A stretch of DNA of 60,790 nucleotides from Fragilariopsis cylindrus CCMP1102. Lineage: Eukaryota > Bacillariophyta > Bacillariophyceae > Bacillariales > Bacillariaceae. The notes under the pieces are model-generated. The model was given only the letters and a program-made list of their open reading frames with translations. It did not search any database and was not told the origin of the DNA. How positions within the stretch are numbered: position 1 is the first letter of the stretch; each line of letters starts with the position of its first letter. Location: assembly GCA_900095095.1 (NCBI GenBank), contig FMBT01000512.1, positions 1 to 60,790 of the forward strand. The letters run 5' to 3'. Below are positions 43,488 to 54,833 of the stretch, piece after piece. A program made the position numbers and the translations under genes.

Positions 43488-44132
43488 TGTAAAATGGCAA
43501 ATAATGTAGTTATTGTACATACAAATGCCAACTGCCTTTGTACTGTACTATACTTCACTCGTTCACTCCACTGATTGATTGCTGTTCCAAAATAATTATA
43601 TATGGAACTAATCCTAGAACCTTGCATACACGTATGTACGAATCGAATCATTATGATATTATATCTACGTACAACTACCATTGGATTAGAATAAATAAGA
43701 GTTCAAAGGAAATTACCATATGCTTACATCTAAAAACGACTTCTTTACATCTATCTTATCACTTATTAGCTGAAGCTAATTAGTATTCCTATCACAGGAA
43801 GAGATCAACGTCTACTATTATAACAGCAACGGTACAATCCTAGTCCAGTTTTAGTTGAAGAACTTGAAAGTGCACCACCCTCACTAGTTTTATAACTGCG
43901 CACCACTACTTGAAAGTGCACTGTTAAGCACAACGCATTAAAACAACATGCTTACAATTTTAGAATTTTTTTTAAGGGTCCGTGTTTTTTAGAATTAGGT
44001 TCGCGATTTAAATTCATGATCGGGGGGGAAGGGTTGGGGTGGGTGTTTCTGTCTGTCGGTTTTTAATAGTTCAGTTTTAAGTATACTAGCTGTAGACGAC
44101 TACTGTAGACAATACTGTAACCAACAACTAAC
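43488..44132. other. Convergent intergenic region
   Basis: About 650 bases between convergent genes. ACTTGAAAGTGCAC occurs twice (43861 and 43911) on either side of GCACCACC-like sequence. The last 70 bases (44063-44132) are the 3' flank of the NECAP-like gene and recur in the copy at 51750-51830. Confidence 0.55.
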
Positions 44133-44492
44133 TTATGCTGCCTGAAAGTTACCAAATCCATCATCGTCATTGTCATTGTCATTTTTGTTCTTGTTATCCG
44201 TAGCCGATGGTGCTGGTTCTGGTCTATCAACATTATCATTATTTTTATTATTATCATCATTATTATCGTCAAGATCAACATCATCATCATCAAAATTTAA
44301 ATCATCAAATAGATTATCTAAATCATCCTCTGAATCATCCTCTAAATCATCGTCTAGATCTAAACCATCACCACCAACAGCAGCACCTTCCGAATGTTCT
44401 TTTAAATTATCGTTACTATTATTATGAGATGTAGTACTAGTAGTAGTAGCATTATTATTAATCTCATCTTCTTCACCTTGTTGAAAATCACC

Positions 44493-44530
<38 letters not shown>

Positions 44531-45335
44531 TAATAACTCCATCGCCGCCTGTTGTGCCATCATCATCATCGTTGTTGTTATTGTTTGCACTACTACTACT
44601 AATACTACTACTCGAGGGTGGTGGTTTCTTTAGTAAAAATAATCCACTATTATTATTATTACCACTACTACCGGTGGTTGCCTTCTTCTTTGCCTCCTTT
44701 TTCTTTTTATTATGATTGCTACTATTTGAATTGTTAAAATTAATATGCATGGTTTCATCCTTTTTTAATTTGGGTATTGATTTAATCTGTGTCATTTGTT
44801 GAGAGGCATTGATTTCTCTTTCAATTGATTTTTGAAATTGTTGTACATTACTTAATAAATCAATGGCAATATCACGATCACGAAATCCAAATCCTAAATT
44901 AATAGTTCTATTAGTATTACTACTACCACCTTGTTGTATTTTTGTAACAAAGTATCGTGAGGAATCTAAGACAGTTTCGATACTACTGGAATTAATAGTA
45001 TTAGCTTTATTCCCTTCAATTTTAGAAACGGCAAATAATTTTGTATGATTCTCTAATGTAAATAATAAATATAAATCATTATTCCGACGTTCGACTTGAA
45101 AACCACAACCACCACCATCCTGTTGTAGTATAGGTGATGCTAAATTCCAATCATTCGCACGATAACCATCACTGGATAATAATGGTGGTACTTGATATAA
45201 AAAACATTCATTATGACTCATTAATGTTTGTTTTAATAAGATACCTTCACTACTTCTATTACTACTCTCATCCTCGTCGTCGACTTTTATGGCAATAACG
45301 CCGTCGCTATCATTATTGTTTTGTTCGTCTGACAT
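44133..45335 (-). CDS. NECAP: NECAP-like endocytic adaptor
   Basis: A 400-residue single-exon protein. Residues about 40-185 form the PHear domain of NECAP proteins (adaptin-ear-binding coat-associated): YQVPPLLSSDGYRANDWN, then a polar beta-rich stretch (LYLLFTLENHTKLFAVSKI), SSRYFVTKI and LGFGFRDRDIAIDLLSNVQQF. NECAPs bind AP-2 and accessory factors in clathrin-mediated endocytosis. The C-terminal half is an acidic Asp/Asn/Ser-rich tail with two acidic-Phe motifs, DDDFGDFQQ (about 290) and GFGNFQAA at the very end, resembling the DFxDF-type peptides that bind adaptin or GGA ear domains. The tail is much longer than in animal NECAPs (about 275 residues in total). Its 3' end is duplicated at 51480-51830. 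Confidence 0.85.
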
Positions 45336-46580
45336 AATTTTTATGTAATCCGGTACACAAAAACAAGAATGTAATATACAGTAATGAAGTGATGTCTCTC
45401 TTTTCTATGATTGCGGATGCTTGTGTTTGAAAAAAAAATATGTCGGAAGCAATATAATCAATGCATGCATGTCTTCGTTCTACTGGTAACTTACTGTATC
45501 TGTGCGTGTGACGTGTAATAATCTCTCATATAAAAGAGCGAGTAAGATCTTCTTTCTAGACAGACATGCGGGACTGACTCACTCGACACGATAATTAGAT
45601 ATGGCAGGGGGTTTGTGGGTCAAGAATAATGTTAAAAACACAATAATAAACGAGAGCAATCTAGCAATAATCGATCGATCATGCAATCAATTGAGAATTC
45701 GAATGAAGGAATGAAAAAATGAATGAAAAAATGAATGCTATCAAAATGCTACTCTATGAGAGGAGACAACAGCACCAACAACAACAACAACAACAACAGA
45801 AAACGACTTTACAGAACCCAGTTACAGTACAGGATAGTGTACACACCCGGCGGCATGCATGGAGGTGCGGTACAAGTACACTCCCACTAATAGGACACGA
45901 AGAAGAAAAATGGATACGACACTACGACCACCATATGCAGGTCATCATGTAGCAAAATGAAGGCATTCAGTAAATAATAATAGTAATAACAACCACCACC
46001 ACCACCACCAACACCACAACAATCACACCGATTTGAATCCATCAATCTACTTAATTACTTACAACCCTGGATCCTGAGATCCAGTTCAAGTTCAATTCAA
46101 TTCACACAAGAAGAATGGCATAATAATTCATTATATCAAAAATGATTCTCCGTACGAACAGAATGAATCGAATCGATTCGAATCGATTCGATTCTAACAA
46201 TCAAAAGAACGGATTGAAGTGTACAGTGCAGTGGTGCTTCATTCATTCATTCGCGACACGACTTTACTTTGACGAATGGTATACAATACAGTACAATACA
46301 GTACCCCCGTTACAGTCTATTTGGTGAATGTGCAGGTGCATGTGCATGTACTGCAACTGAAATCGATGAACGTACGTTCATAACTACTGTTACAATACTA
46401 ATAATAATAATAATGATAATAATAATGGTAATGCAATAATAACACAATAGTAGCAATACTATACATACATACCTGTACGTGAATAATATGATAGTCCTAC
46501 TACTATTGTAGACTACTACTACTACTAATAGAGATAATAATAATAAATGATTCATTTATTTAATCTTCTTCCGACTCATC
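45336..46580. other. Intergenic region
   Basis: About 1.25 kb with no credible gene. It contains CAACAACAA and CACCACCAC microrepeats, an AATCGATTCGAATCGATTCG run at about 46168-46190 and (AATACAGT)n near 46282. A 77-codon frame at 45719 spans a CAA repeat and is not supported. Confidence 0.5.
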
Positions 46581-49500
46581 TTAATCACCGTATGTATCTT
46601 TCACAACTTCAAAAAAGGATTCACCCAGTCCATAATCACTATCAAAATATCCCTTCACGATTTCATCAAGACTAACACTACCAATTTGCTCGGATGGAAC
46701 AGTTATAAAATTATCAATATTCTCGAATACTTTTCCAACTTCTTCTGTTACAACCATTTCACAACTCCTAGTTTCTGATTCTAATACACCTGTCGTATTA
46801 GCTCCTAAAATGCAGTCCGATGTAATGGTTGGAGTTCCACTAGCAATTCGTTCGGTTGTACTACGGGATTCAATATCGCTAGACTTCAATGCCTTACCTA
46901 CTGCATCTGAGACTTGAGTCGAAGCAGAACCTTTTGCTGCACCATAACTTCCACTCAGACTGGCAGTGACTCCTTTTTCGACTTCAGAACTATCAGTGTT
47001 TTCTACTTCTTCATACAGTGTACTTGTCGAAAGACGAACAGTTGCAGAATACAAATATGTAGTCGGTTGAAGGAACCCTCCCAATGCCACCTTTTTGAAT
47101 TGAGTTGAGTCCTTTAGCTCTCCTTGTTGTCTTGATACTGTATCCATAAGTGCTTTTACATCGACTGGCACTTCCTTGGCTAATTCTTGTTTTAGTGCTT
47201 CTTTGGATGCTGCTATAATTTCACTCTCAGCACGAATAAATTTCCAGTCTTCAGCAACTTCGAGCCTGATCAAATCCTTTAATTTTAAAGCAACAAAACT
47301 TCTTTTATTCAGGCAGTTGATACTAATTTTGGCAATTTCTTTTACCGTTTGCCGTCTTCCGTATGCACTACTTGTAAAATCAGTACCTGATATTTGTTGA
47401 TTAGTAGATGTAGTATAACCAGCACTAGCAGAAACTTTAACAGGCCCAAACCCTCCACTTGCAGTAGCAGATACACTTAATGAATTGGACTTATTGACTT
47501 CTTTAGAGTAGGATTCTGAGCTAGCATATGACATAATGGATGATTTGGTATTACCAATGGAACCATCAAATTCAATGCATGAGTTCATAATTAGTTCTGG
47601 GATAAAAAAATCTTCGTAGATAGGTGTGTATGTGTTTCTTGGATAGCCAGTAGTACCAATAGCATTTAATATATTAGTGGACAACTTTAATGGCCCAAGG
47701 GCAAAAGGTGTAATGTCGTTGTTTGCATCAAATAAGAATTTGCATCCTAACAAATCAGATGATCGAAGAGGAGGGAGTGTTGGATTATTCTAATGATTTT
47801 TGCATAGAACAGAAACAATCAATAGGACAAAGAGTTAGAGGTTGTGTTGAAGAAGAGAAAGGCAAAACCACGTACAAAGAAACGAAAGAACTTATAGCAA
47901 TCATTATACACTTACAGTAGGACTACGGGTTGGGCTATCTGATGGTTGGTTCTAAGGTGTTGCATATGAAAGTTCATCATAAAATACGGGAACAAATAGG
48001 ACAAGGAGTAAGTACCATATACAAAAATACAAATGAACCAATAGCAATTATTATAGACTTACAGAAGGTGCACTTGATGGACTGTCTGACGGGCTGTCTG
48101 ACGGGCTGTCTGATGGGCTGTCTGATGGGCTGTCTGATGGTTGGTTCTAAAGTTTTGCATGAAAAAATTCATTATAACATAGATAAACGAATAGAGGACA
48201 AAGAGTTAGTATCATATTTGAAGATATAAAAGGAACAGTAGCAATTATTGTAGACTTACAGAAGGTGTACTTGATGGGATATCTGATGGTTGGTTCTAAA
48301 TTGTTTACGTGAGAAATTTTACCATAAAAAAGAGAAGCAAGTAGGACAAGGAGTTAATAAAGTAAAGCAAAATACAAATAAACCAATAGCTATTATTATA
48401 GACTTACAGTAGGTGCACTTGATGGACTGTCTGACGGGCTGTCAGATGGGCTCTCTGATGGCTGGTTCTAAAGTGTTTGCAAGGGAAAGTTCATCATAAA
48501 ATAAGGAGTTAGTACAAAATACGAAGAAACGAATGGACCAATAGCAATTATCATAAACTTACAGTTGGACAATTGTTACAAGAAGAGACGCATTTGTCTT
48601 TGACCTTTCCCCCCCTTTTTTTCTTTCTTTCTTTCCTCTCTAGTTTATTATCACATACATTATTGCTTTTGTTGATGTTTAGTAAATCTAAACGTAGCAA
48701 TTTCTTGCAGTTGAATCTTTTTCTTTTACCTCTTTTGTTAACAAATTGCTCTGCTCTTGAATTGAGTTTGAATTCCCTCTTCTTGTCTTGGCATTTTGAA
48801 GGTTTCAAATTTCTTTGATCAGATTGATTATCATTACTTTCATCAATAAAGGCAAGACAACGAGTCAAAGTTTGTTTGACGTATAGTGCTGCTTCTTTCA
48901 CCCCCTCTTCTTCTAGTAATTTTAATCGTTCTGTTGTACTGTACACCACCTCGGGTAAAGTTAAAGTGATACTTCTTCGTGAAAGTTTTTCAGGATTATC
49001 TTCTTGGAGGTTTCGAACTTGTAATACAAATGGGTCATTACCAGTGCATTGGTCATCTTGAGAATCAATATTGTTACCATCCGGAAAGAATACTACACCT
49101 GCAGTAAAATCCAACGTGTCTTTACACCCATTCACGTTTGTTTGATAACGAAGGCACAATCCTTTTGAGCCATCAGGAGATGGGATTATCGAATATAATT
49201 CAGGATCAATTTCTTGTTCTATTCCATTAAGCATTAGCTTGAACCGGAAATATTGATTAACAGTACTTAAATCCAATTCGATACCGAAAAAGATATCATC
49301 TCCAATATCGTTTTTATTTACACATACGTCATAGGTAATCATCGCCTCTTCAAGACAAAAATACTCAGTGGAAGCTTTACAGTCTTTAGAATATGATGTG
49401 CTGGTAGTAAATCCATCCGCATCAGTTGTAATTTCAGCAACATCACATAAAATGGAGATCTACGTCATTTATAAATCATAAGAATGGTAGATATTAAAAA

Positions 49501-49812
49501 CAGAACAGAACTTAGTGACAATTTACAGAATCGAAACAAAGAGTACATCATTACAAACAAACATATTATATCAAAGTCCATAGCAAAAAATAATGCAGCA
49601 CTCACATCCATGTGCGCACAACCAGGAATATCTTCATTCTCGTCACGAGATTTGGCATCACCATTCAAGGAACGGGCAATACCTTTGCGGATGGGTTGAT
49701 ATGGATATTTTTCCACAAGACTAGTACCAGTATGGGGAAAGTTATCAACAGCTTCTCCAAACTGACTTAAGATAACGGCAGAAATAGCGGTGAGTAAGTT
49801 ATTGACCTTCAT
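46581..49812 (-). CDS. Secreted seven-exon protein with perforin-like (MACPF-like) C-terminal exon
   Basis: Exons on the minus strand: 49812-49606, 49459-48563, 48467-48408, 48295-48260, 48146-48063, 47951-47916 and 47789-46581; all six introns are phase 0 with GT(A/G)AGT donors and AG acceptors, giving 842 residues. Exon 1 encodes a signal peptide (LLTAISAVILSQFGEA). Exon 2 encodes a Cys-containing extracellular domain (LCDVAEITTDADGF, CLEEAMITYDVC) and a Lys/Arg-rich region ending CVSSCNNCPT. Exons 3-6 are tiny and encode Pro/Ser/Asp repeats that start NQPS. Exon 7 (402 residues) has a Ser/Gly-rich amphipathic stretch (SVSATASGGFGPVKVSASAG) and a second (GVTASLSGSYGAAKGSAS), reminiscent of the membrane-inserting regions of MACPF proteins, but I do not find the YGTHY signature. 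Perforin-like function is therefore tentative. Confidence 0.7.
47790..48562 (-). repeat. Tandem array of duplicated exon-intron units
   Basis: Five introns with four mini-exons between them form a tandem array of units of about 150-190 bases. Each mini-exon follows a TTTAG/CTTAG acceptor, begins AACCA(A/G)CCATCAGA and ends CC(T)(A/T)CT before GTAAGT. The introns share GTAAGTCTATAATAATTGC and a distal AACTC-CTTGTCC-like block. Exon lengths are 60, 36, 84 and 36 nt, differing by internal loss or gain of a 9-nt or 18-nt Ser-Asp-Ser-Pro unit. Confidence 0.85.
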
Positions 49813-51479
49813 GATCTTGTAATGGTAGGGTTGTTCTAAATTAATAAAACAATAGGTGGACAGATGGACGTAAATAGAAAGGATGAGGAATAAATTAGTT
49901 GCCGAGGGTAAAATAGAAAGAAATAACAACAAGATGAGATATATATGTATATATATATATATATATGATTAGATGTATCGAAGGGGGAAAGTTTTAACAA
50001 TGATAATTAGGCGGTCGAAGTGGAGGTGCTGCATTATTCTTAGGCAGCGAATCGTTATTGGTGGTGACGACAGGTTTGTCGTCGCTAGTTTTTCTTATTG
50101 TTGTAGAACCGCTGGCGCGTCCTCGTCTTCTTCTGACACCAGTGCCACTAGACGTTGCGTCGTTGTCGCCGTTATTCGATGATGAGGAAGATAAAGACGA
50201 CGAACCATATACAGATACAATGACTCGATTCGATTCGGACTAGACTAGACTAGACTCGTCGGATTCTGAACCCCCAAGATAACTTACCAAAAAAACAGCA
50301 AATAGCTATCGGGACAATTCGTACAGTGGGAGGCAGATTAAATAAAACAATGAAAGTTGATTCTTGTATTATAATGAAAAAGTATATCTTTCCGATTTAT
50401 ATTGTAATGTAAAAGAAAGCTTTATCTTTAAAAAAAAACTAAGTAAAGTTATTTGATTTGAGCGTGTTTAACTTTTGTCGATGTGGTAATGAGAGGTGCT
50501 ATGTTGCTGCTATGAATTTTTGTAGGATACTTCGGTAAAAGGACGACCAACAGAAAGAACGATTTCAATTAATAAATGAAAGCATGGAATACAGTCAGTC
50601 CGTCCGAAGAAAAAGAAGTATTGATAAACATCATGCCTTTTTAATTGTCAAACTCCGCCAAGAAAGTACAAAAACACACAAAACTTTCATAAGTCAAAAT
50701 AATGCTTCATTATTGCAGGATACTTCCGTAAAATGACGAACAACAGAAGGAACGATTTCAATTAATAATACTGTCAGTCCGTCCGAAAAAAAAGAAGTAT
50801 TGATAAACATCATGCCTTTTTAATTGTCAAACTCCACCAAGAAAGTACAAAACTCACAAAACTTTCATAAGTCAAAATAATGCCTCATTATTGCAGGATA
50901 CTTCCGTAAAATGACGAACAACAGAAAAAACGATTTCACTAAATAATAAATAAAGCAAAGCATGGAATACAGTCAGTCCGACCGAAAGAAAAAGAAATAC
51001 AGTATTGATACACATGATGCCTCTAATTATCAAACTCCAGCCCATGAAAGTACAAAACACTTCAAAATTTCATTAGTCATAATAATGCCTCATTTTTTTA
51101 TCGTAATTACTCCGGTACTTACTTTTATTTACTGCTTCGCCTTGAAGTCGATTACACGTGAAAGAGTCGAGTCATAGAATTATAACTTGTCATGCCGCGC
51201 CGCTCCTTACCGCCTTACAAAGGCTACAGTAGTGAGACAAAGAGAATGTGAGATAAGATAAAAATGATAAAAAGCAGTTGCTCTTACAACTAACAACCAT
51301 TAAGTACAGTACACACTGGTACTTTTAAAACACGCTGGTATACAAGTACTCACCTCTAAAAAATCACGAATCCAATACTGTCTACTCGCGTTAAGAAATA
51401 CGCTTTTTTAGAAATACACTCGTAGTGCTGCTGTTTCTGATAACGACGACGATGATAATAATAATGATGATGATGATGA
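49813..51479. other. Intergenic region with tandem repeats
   Basis: No confident gene. A minus-strand frame at 49994-50239 (Ser run, then GVRRRRGRASGSTTIRKTS, ending at TAA) has coding-like codons but no ATG; it could be an exon. (AT)n at 49940-49967, ACTAG repeats at 50240-50255, the tandem array at 50524-51090, and a copy of a small dispersed repeat at about 51178-51225. Confidence 0.45.
50524..51090. repeat. Three tandem copies of a 180-190 bp unit
   Basis: Copies begin with AGGATACTTC(C/G)GTAAAA at 50524, 50717 and 50895. Shared blocks are GACGA(C)CAACAGAA, ACGATTTCA, CAGTCAGTCCG(T/A)CCGAA, GTATTGATAAACATCATGCC, CAAACTCC-CC-A-GAAAGTACAAAA and TTTCATAAGTCAAAATAATGC. No coding frame spans the array. 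Confidence 0.88.
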
Positions 51480-51830
51480 TAACAATAACGATAATTTAGA
51501 ACATTCTAAAGCTGCTATTGGTGGTGGTGATTAAGACCTAGAGGATGATTTAGAGGATGATTTAGATCATCTATTTGATGATTTTAATTTTGATGATGAT
51601 GATGATCTTGACGATAATGATGATAATATAAATGTTGATAGACCGGCACCATTTGCTACCAATAACAAGAACGACAATGACAATGACGATGACGATGACG
51701 GTAATGGATTTGGTAACTTTCAAGCAGCATAGTGTATTTTAATATAATTCGCGAATATTTATTATTGTTGGTACAGTATTGTCGTTTAGTCGTCTACAGC
51801 CAGTTATACTTAACTGAACTGAGTCTGGGA
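51480..51830 (+). pseudogene. Decayed inverted copy of the NECAP-like gene 3' end
   Basis: The plus strand here matches the minus-strand 3' end of the gene at 44133-45335 and about 80 bases of its 3' flank. In translation, LEDDLEDDLD, LFDDFNFDDDD, VDRPAP and the terminal GNGFGNFQAA align with LEDDSEDDLD, LFDDLNFDDDD, VDRPEP and DGFGNFQAA of the parent. An in-frame TAA at 51532 interrupts it, and the PHear domain is absent. Flank homology (GTTGGTACAGTATTGTC, AGTCGTCTACAGC) shows a DNA-level segmental duplication including sequence beyond the stop. No start or promoter is seen. Confidence 0.88.
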
Positions 51831-52809
51831 TACACAAAATTGCAAGCATTCATTCCCTTCTTGCATCTTTCCTTCAACATGATAGACGTGATGTAGTTTT
51901 AATGTGTTGTGTCTTGCCTTAGCGGTGCACTTTTTCAATTAGTGGTTGTGTGTTCCCTTGTTTGACAAACAAGGAAACAAATCAAACAAGGGAACATCGT
52001 GTTCCCTTGTTTCATACCCCTAATATTTCCTAATTTTATCCTCTCCCCTGAAATAATTATATCGCCGAGTTTTAATACTAGCGGAAGGCCCTGTAGTTCT
52101 CGGTTCATCCTAGTTATCTATGCCCCTATAATAGAACCCTTTCTCTGTACTGTATTCAAATCACACCGCAACGCGCCACCACCAAACGCGCTATCAAAAG
52201 AGCGCGCCTAAAAAGTAGATACCTTTTTGATAGCAATTAGTTGTTGTATGTGCATTTTAAATTCCGTTCAGCCACCAGAAGCGTCCATTTCTTTCATTCG
52301 CGCTCGAATGTACAGAAAATCATTCCGTTCAGATAATTAATTGTTCTACGATTTCGTCGATCTTGCGAAACTCGACAGATCACCACCTCTCTCACGGAAG
52401 CTCTTATTCCCTTATCACTCGAAGTGTCGTGTCATGAACAGTAGGGCTAGACCCCCGAAGAGAGTGGATAACTAAGCGGTAACATTTATATCTAAAAGGT
52501 CGGTAGATGCGAAACTTGACAGATCACTTATAACAGGAGAGACGAGAGTCGAGTATGATGTGCTAGGTAGATAGCTAAAGATATAGTAGTAATGATATTT
52601 ATATGACATCTAGTTATTATAGTTAGGATTCAATTGTAATGACGTGTACTTTTTCTCTTCTTTTCTCAGTACTGTATATGTTATGTAGTTTTTATGTAGA
52701 TATAATATGGAGAGACTGCTTTTTTATTAAATAAATATCGTCGTCGTCACGGAACCGCTCTGATTTCGACATTATTATTACTGTTTCACAGATCTCAAAC
52801 TTACTTGTT
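51831..52809. other. Intergenic region
   Basis: No gene seen. It includes a perfect inverted repeat (51951-51996), a GCGC-rich patch at 52170-52210 and a repeated GCGAAACT(C/T)GACAGATCAC (52367 and 52508). Confidence 0.5.
51951..51996. repeat. Perfect inverted repeat, 15-bp arms
   Basis: TGTTCCCTTGTTTGA and TCAAACAAGGGAACA flank a 16-base spacer that itself repeats CAAACAAGG. A further direct copy GTTCCCTTGTTTC follows at 52001. It could form a stable hairpin. Confidence 0.85.
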
Positions 52810-53307
52810 TTAGAAACTGCCAAAAACAGCACCAAGAGCTGCAGCACGAGCCATTGGGTCCACCACTGGTATGAATTTTAACGACAGCTATGTTACTTAG
52901 AAGGAATCCGTCAATAATGCAAGACGAGTCTCACCCATTAGTGGTGCAGTTCTCCCCTCCTTACTTTTTTCACTTTTAGACTTCGATCCGGACTTCTTCT
53001 TCGAGCCACTCTCCTTCTTACTTTTTTTACTTTTAGAGCCATCCTTACTTTTAGATCCTTTTTTAGATCCGGATTTCTCCTTCTTCGACTTCGATTCTTT
53101 CTTCGACTTCGAGCCGGACTTCTTCGAGCCACTCTTATCACTTTTAGATTTGGATTTATCCGATAGTCTCCGATTCGTCTCACCCAGTTGTTCGGTTCTA
53201 GATAAGTCATAATGAGTTACGCCACGTAAGGATGCAGCATCAACACCAGCGATAATGCCGACGATGGCACAAGTGACAAGGAGAAGGATTGTTTTCATAT
53301 TCATCAT
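52810..53307 (-). CDS. Secreted Lys/Ser-rich silaffin-like protein, two exons
   Basis: Exon 1 is 53307-52935 and exon 2 is 52865-52810, joined across a 69-nt GTGAGA...CAG intron that splits a codon; the product is 142 residues. Residues 1-24 are a signal peptide (ILLLVTCAIVGIIAGVDA). A short propeptide-like region ends in NRRL, matching the RXL processing motif of diatom biosilica proteins. Residues about 50-120 are almost entirely Lys and Ser with a few Gly, Asp and Glu; four lysines spaced three apart occur in KSKKESKSKK. The C-terminus (VDPMARAAALGAVFGSF) is hydrophobic and unlike the core. In silaffins, Lys and Ser are modified with polyamines and phosphate and precipitate silica in the deposition vesicle. 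Assignment rests on composition and secretion; other Lys/Ser-rich wall proteins are possible. The start MMNMK was preferred over a longer frame because it places the signal peptide at the N-terminus. Confidence 0.75.
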
Positions 53308-54833
53308 ATTGTTAGTAGTATTTCTTTTGGAGGTATTAAAAAGGGGGAGGGAGAAGAACAGATGTTGCATAAAAAGGAACAATTTACGGGAGAGTGAGAT
53401 TGAGAGGAAGTCACATAGTCAACAGCGTAAAACCAACGACACAAAAAGCCGAAAGTAGGGCGCCCATATTATACAGAATGAAATCACGCCCAACTCCACG
53501 TAGACGTAGAAAAATGTATTGACAATAACAGTACCGACTTACATTTAAAAGTAATCAGAGAGATAAATTAGTTTGCTAGCTTCAGTTTGAAATTGAAGAA
53601 TCAATCGTAAATTGTGAGATAGATTATTGATTTTGGCGACTTTATGAGAGTTGAATGAAACGCATGCAAAAGAAGAGTATACACATGATTTCCCACGTGC
53701 TAATTTACGGGTGATGGCCAAAGTTTGGAACGATCCATCCAAAATTTACAGGTGAGCGAATTGTCGAAGAGGTGATCGTGTGTTCTTTTCTTCTTGAAGT
53801 GTCATTGATACCTATCGGCGATTTATCATGTGTTAGGGTGGTGCACTGTGTCACCGACTCATAAAATGTGAGGAGAAAATAAATTGTGAATGAGATGCAA
53901 AACATATATAAAGACATGCGTCAATATTAAGTAATTATGGCTTTGCATGGGGCTTCTTTACGACATCGCGTGGAAGTGTACTAAAAGGCACGTCAAGACG
54001 GGGTAACTCAGGGGTAATACGGTATTGCAATTAATGAATTGAACAATCGAAAGTAAAAGATTCGATCGTGACGGTTATTTAATATGTGTGAGCGGTTATT
54101 TTTGTGTGTGAGAATAGAAAAAGTTATGGAAAAGGACTATACCACGTGCAACACTAAATGTACACTTTGCATTTTCATGTGGTTCAGCTTCGCCATTTTA
54201 AAGTTGTGTGATCGATTTGATCGATCCCTTTTTCGAAATTAAACACTAACCTTAATCTACGTATTTTCTGTATCTAAAAACAGGCGCGCCACACCCGCTC
54301 CAACGTAAAAACATATCACAATCAAGGAAGGCGGCAAGCCCTGTCGAAAAGGGGTCCTTTATGATACTACATCATATTATATGAAGCATACTGTATATTA
54401 TAATGAGGAAAAACATTCTACCAGTAGTAGTTGAGCTATTGTATGATCATTCGGTCTGTGGTAATCACTTTCTCTTCATTATACACCTCCATTATTTTGC
54501 TTACTATAGAGGTTAATGTACATATTGGTGGTATACTGTGTGGTTATGTTAATGGTTCATTCGTTGGCTGAATGCTTGATGATATCATATTTTTGCATTT
54601 ATATATCTATATATTTATATACATAGAATCTAGCACATACTGTAGTCCTAAGGTATAGTATGTTTTTGAATGTACTGAATGTAATAGAATATTTTTAAGT
54701 GTAATTAACTACTTGGTGCGTGAGTGAGTGGGTGGGTGAGTTAGCGGTTATAAGTGGATATGCATGGTGCATTATTTTTGTTATTATTATTATTATTATT
54801 CTCATTTCTCAAGCTACATATACTGTACTACTT
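53308..54833. other. Intergenic region
   Basis: About 1.5 kb without a credible gene. The CGCGTGGAAGTG...GGGTAACTCAGGGGTAATACGG segment (53960-54020) is GC-richer than its surroundings but has no frame or structure I can name. ATTATTATT repeats precede the next gene. Confidence 0.5.

Noticed and set aside
44170..44633. Plus-strand frames opposite the NECAP tail
   Set aside because: Antisense of GAT/AAT repeats; His/Ser-rich or Ile-rich low complexity.
45719..45952. 77-codon frame with a Gln run
   Set aside because: Spans a CAA microsatellite and has no recognisable domain or upstream signals.
49994..50239. Sec61 beta subunit
   Set aside because: The RRRR...GSTTIRK stretch resembles its N-terminus, but the following conserved membrane-proximal motif and helix are absent.
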